NCBI GenBank assembly: GCA_009809945.1
Contig: WTPW01000018.1
Location: 268,368 to 332,367 of the forward strand
Length of the DNA: 64,000 bases
Direction of reading: 5' to 3'
Origin: Gigaspora margarita
Taxonomy: Eukaryota > Glomeromycota > Glomeromycetes > Diversisporales > Gigasporaceae
Shown here one piece after another: positions 55,253 through 64,000 of this stretch. Position numbers and translations under genes: made by a program. A model generated the notes under the pieces. That model was given only the letters and a program-made list of their open reading frames with translations. It made no database searches and had not been told where the DNA came from. How positions within the stretch are numbered: the stretch's first letter is position 1; each line of letters starts with the position of its first letter.

Positions 55253-56097
55253 TATGGAATGTTTAAGGATTTAGGAAGTGGTATAGTGCTAATAAGATTG
55301 TTATATTTGGATATTACAGATTGAGAATCTGTAAAAACTTGAATATTGCAGTTTCTAGGTGCAGTGCAGATTGCAAACAAAATTGCTATAAGTTCAGCCT
55401 TAAAAGAGCAAGGCCAGAATTTGGTTTGTGCCTGAAAAGTATGTAGAATAGTAGTATTTTGTAGCTGTAGCCAGCCTATGCCCATAGAGCATTGAGAGCT
55501 ACTAAGATTGAGAACAGATCCATCAGTATAGAATATGAGTTCAGTTGAATTGTAGTTTTGATTAGCAATAGATTGAAGAGAATCAAGTGCAATACTAGAT
55601 TGGAATATAGAAAGGATTAATGTAGAGGAGATTACAATATTTGGTGAGAGTGGAATATGAATAGGGCTTCTAGTTGCAATAGAATAAACAAGATCTAGAT
55701 GATTTGTATTTAGATTAATTGATTTGTCAGAATTAATTCTGCCAAAAAATTTTGTAGCATAACTGGTAGGTATAAAGATAGTGCACTTATTTGCAATAGT
55801 ATTTGAGTTGAGAGAACAATTAGAACATGGGGATGTAGTAATAGGTGATAATGGGTATAAGCTTGTAAATTGTTCTTCAATAGAGCATTGCCAATGAGTT
55901 ATTAAAGTATAATCTGATATAGTATGCTTCCTGCATGCTTTATCTAAGATAATTTGATTATCCAAAATAGTAATTAGCCATGGTTTAGTGTGTTTAAATG
56001 AATGTCCAGTAGTATAACTATAATAGTTAGCTTGTGGTAAATTAAAATGTGCATATATAGTTTGTTTATATGAATGGCTAGTGACTTTATCTTCCAA
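55228..56097 (-). pseudogene. LINE RNase H N-terminal part
   Basis: This 289-residue frame carries the first three RNase H acidic residues in order: Asp192 in FYTDGS, Glu235 in FKAELIAI and Asp257 in FTDSQS. The first 185 residues are the linker following the RT and contain no recognised motif. The domain stops after the third motif because of the one-base frameshift into the next frame. It is separated from the RT frame by about 400 bp with a frameshift and stops, including a TAG at a position expected to be CAG (Gln). Confidence 0.85.
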
Positions 56098-56506
56098 CAG
56101 AGTAAACTATAAAGGAATTCTCCCCTTTGAATTTTGTTAAGTCAGGGTGAAATATGTTTTCAGTCGAGCAGATGTAAGTTGTCAAAAGTAGTGAGTTGTT
56201 CCAAAAAGAGATGATAGTAGTGTCGAATTTACTTTTTAAAGGTAGAGTATTTTGGGTGTGAGGATAGAATAGATTCTAAAGATACAGATCCTTCTTTAAT
56301 TATAAAAGGGATATGTCAGTTTGTATTAGGACTAATTATACAATTAAGATGTTTAAATAATAGAATAATTTAGAAATTTGTGGTATGTCTATTAGGACCA
56401 TTAATCATAGGATTGGGATGTGAAAAGATACTAATAGGTGACCAAAGGTTATTTTGGATTTGCTAAACTCGAATGTGGGTTGTAGTTCCAAGTAGATCAT
56501 TATTGT

Positions 56507-59500
56507 TTAATCGTTAATGAAGTTAGATATATGATGTTGAAGTTGAATGTCCCAAATATTCTTAATATTATAGATTTGAGGGTGGAGCAATGTACTAGTA
56601 GGAATAGTTCGACTAAGTTTGGCTTTATGTTTGACCAAACCTATATGATATTTATGAATTTTGTTACATATAGACCTGTTAAGAACTATATTTTGTAGTC
56701 GATATTCAATAGTTGGGATAATCACAGTATTAATAATATATCTAGCATGAGTATCAGTAATTTGTTTTGTTTTGGTAATATTAATAAGTTGAGAAGACTC
56801 AGCAAATATTAGTTGTGTTTGTTGGATTTGCTTGTTGTTGAGTGTAAACCAACATCCAAGAAATTTAAAAGGTTGTTGAAGTGGCCAAAGAGGCATGGCT
56901 TGGTTATTAAAGGTTATGGGAGAATAGTTATTTGGTTTGCTATTTGTTGATAGAATTGATTTAGATGGATTAACCTGAATATTGGCCATGGTATAAAAAG
57001 ATTCAGCAATTGAAATTATATTGGCAAGCTCATTACGAGAAGAAGCAATCCACAAAGTATTATCCATATAGGCTAATACTGAGCAGTGTGTTTTAATGTT
57101 TTCTTTGGTATGGCTTTTAAGATTTGTTATCCAAGAAGTTTCAGTGCTATAGCCACGTGAGTTGGTATAAATATAGGTAATGAGAGGATCATAATAAATC
57201 TGCCATAGAAGAGGAGTAATAGTTTCACCTTGATCAATGCTATTTTGAACCTGATAAGGTAATGTAAAACCAAGATTGGTAATGACTTGGTTTTGCCTAT
57301 TAACTAGTAAATCAGTAAGGATATTGATAATACTAATTGGTAAAGCAAGTTGGTGAAGAGCTTGTTTAAGTAAGGTAAAGTTTACAGAGTCATAAGCCTT
57401 GCTCATGTTTTGGGATAGAATCCAAATTTCTTTATGGTTGCAGTTAGCATCTTCGATTAAGTTGTTTAAAATATGTATAGAGATAGAAGTACTATTGCCT
57501 GGAAGGGCTACATAGTTGTAAGGTAAAAGGATAGGATATTGTGAGAACACTTGATTGAGTCGATTAGTAAGGATTTTGGTATATAATTTTTGGGTATGTT
57601 CAATAAGGCTAATAGGACAAGTAAGATTTAAATTGCCATCAAATGTATTGTTTTTAGGAATAGGAAAAATTCTTCCATGTTTCCATAATTTAGGTATTTG
57701 ACCTTTAGAAAGACATTGGTTAAATAAAACAGTAAGTGAAATAATACAAGTATGGCTGAGATGTTTGTTCATCTCATTACTTATGCCTGTAGGCCCACAG
57801 GCTTTGCTATTTGGAAGCTTGGCAATTGTTTGCAAAACTTCATCTTCTGTAATAGGGGAAGTAAGTGAGGTATACCAGCTAGAATTAATNTGAGGAAGTG
57901 GAGTATANTGTTGTTGCCAAAAGTTATTAAAAATAGTTTGGTTTGTTGGTCTATAAGTTGTCCAGTTATGAAAATGTGATTGAATATGTTGTTTAATTGT
58001 GATAGAATTGGTTATTAATTGATTTTCAAGTTTAATATTAGTGAAATGAACAGGAGGTTGATATCGATCCAGAATACTCTTAATAGCTTGTGAAGGTTTA
58101 GAAACAAGAGTTTCACATCTTCTCTCTNAAGCTTGATTGATTTGCTNGCNAAGAAGGAGTGAGTGCTCGAGATGGTATGCATGATAAATCTGTTTCCATA
58201 TATCATAAGCATGTTNAAGCCAGNAATGAATGTGGGTTNAGTCAAGTNATATAAGGNATTGAAGATTACTTTTGGTATAGGAATTGATAAGTGATATATG
58301 AGAGTTGATATGTGGCAAATAAAGATTAATATTGCTTTTAATAGTTTTAATTAAATGGCCAAGTTTTTTTAGCCCTGTATGAAGAGCAGTACAATGTGGT
58401 GTATACTTGTGATTGTAACTTTGCTTTTGAGAAATTTTGTTAGGAATTGCTTGAATTGTAGCTTGTATAATACATTGCTGAATTTTGTGCCAAATAGTAT
58501 TAATATTCTCTTGAGTTTCATTTGATAGTGGAATATTGTGTTGTATAAATAGACCAGTACAATGTTCTAAAAATTTAGCCCATTTGTCTATTGACATAGC
58601 TTTGTAGTCAAAGATTCGGCAACTAATTCCAGTATAGAGGCATTGAGGCTTAGAATAGGCATTAGAAAATGTCCATAATATAGTAAGTATAAGATAATCA
58701 CTAGAAGTACTAGTGCAACTATTATCTAGATTGTAAGATAGAAGGAATTGTATATTAAATGAATCAGTCCAAATATAGTCGATTCTACTAGAACTTGTAT
58801 TGTTTGACCATGTGTGATATGTATTGTTTAGATGTGCTCCAATATCAAACATGTTTGTTCGATGTAAAAAGTTGATAAGTTTGTATTTAGATGATGAACT
58901 AAAAGTATTGTTTTGTGTATTAAAATCACCAAGAATAATAGGATAAAGGTTTAGTTGTTTAGCTTGATGTATCCAGTTAATAATAGTATTTTGTGTATTA
59001 GCTCTTTTTGTCATATCTGTTGAGGAAAGATAGACTAAGATAATTCGTAATTTAATATTACTTTTGAAAAATAGATCTAATGCAATAGCTCCATCTGGAT
59101 GAGTAAAACAGCTATGTACATGAGGTTTGAGGTGATTGCGAATCATAATTGCAGTACCTTCTGCTGAATTATCTAAATTGGTCCAATAGTAGGTAAATAA
59201 ACTATTCTTGCAAAAGGAAAGCTTAGTTTTATGTGAGATTTTGGTTTCAGTGATGGATGCAATAAAGATATTGTGGTTGATACAGTAATCTTGCCAGATT
59301 TGTCTCTTAGAGGCTATATTAAAGCCTCTGACATTATGAATAGCTATATTAAGATGTAGATCCTGAGTATTTGGCTCTGTAGAAAAAGAAGTATAGAGTT
59401 GGGAGTGCTCTAAGATAGTATGAGTAGATGTTGGACTTGGTGTTGAATAGCTTGATGTTGTGGATTTGAGTAAAATTTTGTAACAGAATGGTAAGTCTTC

Positions 59501-59860
59501 AAATGGTAATAATGAGTAGTTAGGTAGAGGACAGGGTTCATAGGGTAAATATATATGTGCCTCTTTATAATCTAGTGTTTTGTTTGTATAAATAGATGTT
59601 TTGATAAACTGTGGAGAATAAAATTCTGGGTAGTTGTATTGTATATAATTTAAGAATGACTCGATGGTTTGTGATGATAATAGAGTAGGTAGTTTGTAGT
59701 ACTGGAGAAATTTGTTATACCAAGTATCTGGAATAATTGTTGTATTTGATATTGATATAATTTGTTTAGATTGTAGCTCAGCAGGATGTGATGCATTGGT
59801 AGCTGAGATGAAGAGTTGTTCTTCTATGAAATCGCTCGCCGTTTGAAGCTCAGTTCTCAT
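56507..59860 (-). pseudogene. LINE endonuclease and reverse transcriptase frame
   Basis: The open frame begins upstream near 59,932; the first ATG is at 59,860. Numbering from 59,878, the endonuclease spans about 176-400: TETK with Glu211, GDFN (317-320), SRIDYIW (364-370) and SSDY (392-395), where the family has a catalytic His after SD. The RT spans about 660-1000: SKACGPTG (691-698), PISL, QNMSKAYD and YMDN. Its metal-binding residues appear lost: Asn824 replaces the motif A Asp and Asn940 the second Asp of motif C. Cys754 stands where PISL is normally preceded by Arg. The frame is long only because decay is mostly substitutions. Several X residues between about 540 and 665 reflect ambiguous bases. 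Confidence 0.9.
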
Positions 59861-59941
59861 AGCTGCACAGGATACCAAAGCCTGCTCTGTACGTTGGGTC
59901 TGGCCATCATTAACTTGGTTCTCTGTGTAGCATTTTTATTT

Positions 59942-60925
59942 CAACTTTGCTAGTTTTTAATATGTTTTATGCAAACTGGGTATCCTCCAAAGCATAAAGG
60001 CACTATTCTTTGTATATAATATGAATTGCTTGGGTACCAATCATAGAGTTAGTATTTTACTTACAGTTGATATTTTTTCAATTTTTACTAATTGAAAAAT
60101 TATTTAGGCATTGCTTGATATAACAAATTAATAATAATAATAATAAATATTGTTCATATTTATTAATGATATTAAAATTTAAGTAGTTCTTTTAGCATCA
60201 CATGTTTAATTTTTTAGTTATATTTGAATTGTTTTAAATTTTATATTTGAATTAATCTTTTTTTAAATCACTACTGGATATTAGACCTACCATAAATGAT
60301 AGTTTAGATTTAACTATTTTTAATCAAATTTACATTATATAATCTATTATAGTAAAGCTTGAATCCATTATATTAAATTTAATAGATATTTGTCAGATTT
60401 TATTATTAAATTTAGCATACAAATCCAAGTTCTATTATTGTGGTTATAATTAGTATTGGCAATTTTTACTGGTCTAACCAAATTTGTTTGTCCATTTTTT
60501 GGCTAGCCAAAAATATTATTGGCTAGTAAAATTGCCAAAACTGATTATAATATTTTGTGAAATATAGGGTCTATGTCTTTTCAAGTTTCCATTATATAAT
60601 AAGCATGAAATGACAGTCATGTAAGTATACATAAAATTATTATTCTAATAGAACTTTATAATTAGTATTTATAATTATTATAATAGCTCATTATGGTTAG
60701 AATTAAATAATTATTTTAACAACTTTTGATAATAAGTATTAAATAATCATTTTAATAGTTTTTTATAATAACAGCTCTTTATAGTAAGTAATAGATCTTT
60801 ATTCTTATAGTTATATTAAATAATTATCCTACTAGCTCTTTATTGTTGCATTATAAACCATTCTAACATGCTCTTTCAGATAAGTATTTAGTGTTTGGTT
60901 AGGATGGTTGAGATATGGCTCATAA
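59942..60925. other. AT-rich stretch without gene
   Basis: ATAATTATT-TAATAGCTCTTTAT motifs recur between 60,640 and 60,850 as a weak tandem repeat. Nothing else recognised. Confidence 0.45.
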
Positions 60926-60930
60926 TTAGT

Positions 60931-61160
60931 GTTCCTATAAACCTGAACTGAACTTTTGTCAAATTCAGGTTCAGGTTTAGTTTAGTCATGTTCAATATTA
61001 AACTTTTAAGTCAAGTTCATGTTCAGTTCAGGTTCAATATTGAACTTTTAAGTCAAGTTTATGTTTTGTTCAGGTTCAATATTGAACTTTTAAATCAAGT
61101 TCATGTTCAGTTCAGGTTCAGTTCAAGGTTCATAAACATGTTCAGGTTCAGTAACAAAAC
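60931..61160 (+). repeat. GTTCAGGTTCA repeat block with an AGTGTTCCTAT terminus
   Basis: AGTGTTCCTATAAACCTGAA at the left edge equals the terminus of the 11,863-13,719 element. Three units of CAAGTT(C/T)ATGTT-GTTCAGG then TTCAATATTGAACTTTTAA follow. No right terminus is found, so this is a truncated copy or one running beyond recognition. Confidence 0.7.
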
Positions 61161-61384
61161 ATAGTAAACAATGAAGATATGTTTACTAAATATTTTTTTA
61201 TTGTCTTTAGAATTTCTGAATTTGAAGTTTTTTAAAAAAAAACTTTTTTTCATTACTAAGTAAACCTTTTTTAACTTCTAAGAAAGTTGTAGAAGAGTAT
61301 CTTGTCATCAAAGTGACATTTAAGCCTTAAAATTGACAACGTATAGTAAGGGACAACAAGAAGCATCCAATTTTTTTGGGGGGT
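61161..61384. other. Spacer
   Basis: No feature recognised beyond an ACTAAGTAAACCT string at 61,256, an echo of the palindrome boundary motif. Confidence 0.4.
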
Positions 61385-61500
61385 GCCAAATTTAGGTTAT
61401 GTATCACAAGTTCTGATTGGCTAATTTTATTAAACCGCAAAATTTGGGTTATGTAACACAACTTCTGATTGGCTAATTTTTATTAAGGCGCCAAAATTGA
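61385..61500 (+). repeat. Tandem duplication, two units of about 58 bp
   Basis: CAAATTTAGGTTATGTATCA and CAAAATTTGGGTTATGTAAC each lead into ACTTCTGATTGGCTAATTTT. The minus-strand 70-codon frame across it is unsupported. Confidence 0.75.
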
Positions 61501-62229
61501 TTTTTGAATAATGAGTATTAACCAATAAAATCGTTTGCAAGTGACTAGCATTAATATGATTGGGTAATTTTTTTGTGCCATATTTCTGTTTTACTATTAA
61601 AATTACCAACCTTTGATCTCTTATAACTCTTGTAAAAAGCAAGACATTAAAATCTGTCTTACAAATTTGTAGTTTAGGTTATAAATAATAAATTTATAAG
61701 AGGGATTTTTAAAATAATTATTTGTTATAAAGTTATAAGACTTTAAACAACTGCAAAAAATTTGGATGTTTCTTGCTGTTCCATACTGTAGATTATAAGA
61801 AATAAGTATTTTAGTTTTTGCAACTATATATTTTCTTCTTTAAATAAATAAAGAAGAAAACAAATAGCCATTAAGACTAATAGACTTATATCTTATGATC
61901 CACTAGGCTGATTTTAATGTCTTAGCTACCATTTTGATTGCAAAACTCTTTTCTACCACTTTAATTAGAGCTTGTAAAGAGATTTACTTAGTAGAAATTT
62001 GAAAATAATAATATTTTGTGTTAATTAATTTGTAACTGTGGTTACAATAACTGCATCTAATTAGGCAAATCAAATTCAAAGATCAGATGTAACATTACAT
62101 GTTTGGGAAGAATACAAATGTTCATTTTGCAAAAATTGCTTCTAACTCAAAATTTTGCTTAGAGCCATGTCATTAATCATCTGATTATTTTTTATTAGAG
62201 GCCTACCCCCTCCCTCCCTCTTTAATATA
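61501..62229. other. AT-rich stretch without gene
   Basis: No feature recognised except a pyrimidine run (CCCCCTCCCTCCCTC) near 62,205. Confidence 0.4.
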
Positions 62230-62330
62230 GATTTGGTCAGGTTCCTATATATAATTTCAACATTTTTTACCCTCTCTCCCCCTAAAAAATCACCTGATTT
62301 TTGTTACTCCCCTTAGAAAACTACCTTTTG
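62230..62330 (+). repeat. Paralogue of 53,690-53,900 lacking the MITE (empty site)
   Basis: GGTCAGGTTCCTATATATAA, TTTTTTACCCTC and CCTAAAAAATCACC follow in the same order as around the 53,738 MITE, but without the 111-bp insertion. Confidence 0.8.
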
Positions 62331-62384
62331 GGTTCTAACAAAAAAAATTTCTTGCTAAATTTTAATAAAACTATAGCCTTCTCT

Positions 62385-62415
62385 AACCCAAGTCTCACAC
62401 TAACCCTAACCTTAA
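62385..62415 (-). repeat. Short telomere-like CTAACCCTAACC string
   Basis: ACACTAACCCTAACCTTAA and a nearby CTCTAACCCAAG. Too short for more than mention. Confidence 0.45.
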
Positions 62416-63050
62416 TTATACTTTACTATGAAATTACACAATTTTTGTATAATGTCAAATATGTGTTATCTGGTAATATTATTTATGGTTATAAAATTTA
62501 TATGTAACCTACTATCAGCAAAATTTATATATAAATATATATTGATTACTAACTAAGTAATATATATATCAATACCCAATACCTCTGCTGATTTCTATCA
62601 ATAGAGATAGTAATCATATATATCTGATATAGATATTAATCGATATATATCTGATATGATATCAATTAATATTATTATATTCACATAATCATAATTTTTG
62701 CAAATTTTTAAATGTTTTACAGGTTTTTGCAAGTTTTTACAAGTTTTCAAAATTTAATATAAAATTTTATTTTATTTATTTATTATTATTATACATTATT
62801 TTAAATTAAATAATCATTTTTAATCAATAATATATATTTTATTATATATTATTATAAAAAAACAACAAAAAAAATAAACCCAAAAAAAAACAAACCCAAA
62901 AAAATAATGAAAAAAAATGAAACCAAAACAATAGTAATATTTTAAACTACTTTTGCACTTTGTCACATCTAATTCTATAAAAATACTAGCCCAATGCACT
63001 TATTTTCCTTATCCACAGTTAGCTATTATTTCTTTTTTTGTTATTCACTT
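62416..63050. other. Very AT-rich low-complexity stretch
   Basis: Includes ATATATATCTGATAT-type repeats (62,560-62,660) and A-runs. The 68-codon frame at 62,301-62,507 has no domain. Confidence 0.45.
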
Positions 63051-63054
63051 ATAT

Positions 63055-63500
63055 TCGCTACTTCTTGCAAAGTGCCAGAGAAGTTAGAGTTGGTGTTCTT
63101 GTAAAGTGCCAAAAAAGTCAGGTTGTTTTCTTGCAAAGTTCTGAAGAAAGTCAGAATAAATAAAATAAAATAAAATTAAAAAATAAGTTAAAACAAAGAA
63201 AAACAAACAAAAAACAAAAATGTAAGAAAACTAAATAAAAAAATAAATTCAGCCCAAATCACTTTTTTCCTAAAGTAAGAGTTTATGTTCTTGCAATTCA
63301 GAAATTGTCAAAGGTTTTTGCAAAGTGCTGGAATAAATAAAAAAATAAAAATTAAAGAAATAAGTAAAAAGAAAACAAACAAAAAATAAATAAAATGTAA
63401 ACAAACTGAATAAAAAAAATAGATCCCCAAATCTCTATTTCTCTAAAGTAGAGTTCATAACAAAAATTGCTAAAATCAAGTTGTATATATTTTGCAAAGT
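63055..63500 (+). repeat. Degenerate tandem duplication, units of about 190-200 bp
   Basis: TTGCAAAGTGC-GGAA, AATAAATAAAATAAAA, AAACAAACAAAAAA, AAATGTAA and CCCAAATC-CT-TTTCTCTAAAGTA recur in that order (about 63,100-63,280 and 63,300-63,460). Confidence 0.65.
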
Positions 63501-64000
63501 GTGGGTTTGTTTAGGACCCCGGACATCTCTGATATATGTCATATTTTTTTTTAGCAAATTGATTCAATTTTGATCTAAGGTCCAATTTTTAATTTTAGCA
63601 AATTAAAGTTAATTTTAAAAAGGGTCATAATTGAATATTTTGGCAAATTACTAAGATTTTATTTTATTTTTAGCAATTTAACCACATTTTGATGATAATC
63701 AAGTTATTAATGGTTTACGGAGCAAAGTGATAATCACTTATAATTAAAAAGTAGTTGTAGCATATAATCAGGCTTTAGTATCAATAGCAACTTGGTACTT
63801 ACTCTGCATATGTATTACGATCATTGATCATGATTGTATGTCGAAATTTTTAACTTTTCAAAATAACCCACTGTTCGGCGATGATTTACAAGAAATTTTA
63901 CTATGCTAATTAAAAAATATTTATAACAAGACTTGTAGCGCATATCATGGACTAATAGAATCTCAAATTTTATGAAAAAGTATTGAAAACTCGTGAAGAT
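63501..64000. other. Window end, possible left terminus of a TAGGACCCCG element
   Basis: TAGGACCCCGGAC at 63,513 resembles the terminus of the 25,653-25,836 MITE (TAGGACCCCGAAA). No right terminus is in the window. AATTTTTAGCAAATTA-like motifs recur. No gene. Confidence 0.35.

Larger units (their letters stand above)
54018..59929 (-). mobile_element. 5'-truncated LINE (endonuclease-RT-RNase H), decayed
   Basis: On the minus strand the element runs from 59,929 to an A-rich (ATAAAA)n tail at 54,018-54,041. It is bracketed by a 12-bp target duplication, read on the plus strand as GCATTTTTATTT (54,006-54,017 and 59,930-59,941). It carries an apurinic-type endonuclease, a reverse transcriptase, an RNase H and a C-terminal CCHC-like motif in broken frames, the order seen in fungal Tad1/I-type LINEs. 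There is no ORF1 remnant upstream, so the copy is truncated at its 5' end. Catalytic changes and stops make it inactive. Ambiguous bases lie at 57,890-58,256. Confidence 0.92.

Overview
The window is extremely AT-rich eukaryotic DNA. It has short AG/GT introns, TTAGGG-type telomere-like strings, a LINE of endonuclease-RT-RNase H layout, many Sel1-like repeat relics and almost no intact genes. That combination suits the repeat-rich genome of an arbuscular mycorrhizal fungus (Glomeromycotina, Rhizophagus/Gigaspora-like). The assignment is inference from style, not from a database match.

One convincing intact gene is present: a four-exon GDSL/SGNH esterase (CE16-like, probably secreted) at 38,389-39,501 on the plus strand. 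Nearly everything else is mobile DNA or its debris. Layout: 1-4.4 kb, small MITEs and degraded duplications; 4.47-5.45 kb, a long tRNA-headed SINE; 5.7-14.9 kb, terminal-inverted-repeat (TIR) elements built of stacked palindromes, with a 30-bp minisatellite; 15-19.3 kb, AT-rich repeats; 19.36-27.84 kb, a probable 8.5-kb TIR-bounded unit holding Sel1-like relics, a roughly 306-bp higher-order repeat, a 46-bp minisatellite and six later insertions; 28-34 kb, degraded tandem repeats and two hAT-type elements; 34.9-42 kb, a CpG-retaining island with the esterase gene, a GATT microsatellite, a palindromic TCGACTAA satellite and several MITEs; 42.7-48.9 kb, a three-level nest (hAT-type element containing an LTR element whose interior is Sel1-like rather than recognisable gag-pol, itself hit by two MITEs); 52.7-53.3 kb, a CCHC zinc-knuckle/Sel1 relic; 54.0-59.9 kb, a 5'-truncated decayed LINE on the minus strand with a 12-bp target-site duplication; 60-64 kb, tandem repeats.

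Many boundaries below rest on target-site duplications read directly from the sequence. In several cases the pre-insertion site can be reconstructed from a repeat unit or paralogous copy in the same window. Copies of the same repeat inside and outside the esterase neighbourhood differ at CpG sites (CG becoming TG or CA). This suggests the transposon-dense parts have been eroded by cytosine deamination while the gene neighbourhood has been spared. Identities and counts were judged by eye; no alignment program was run.
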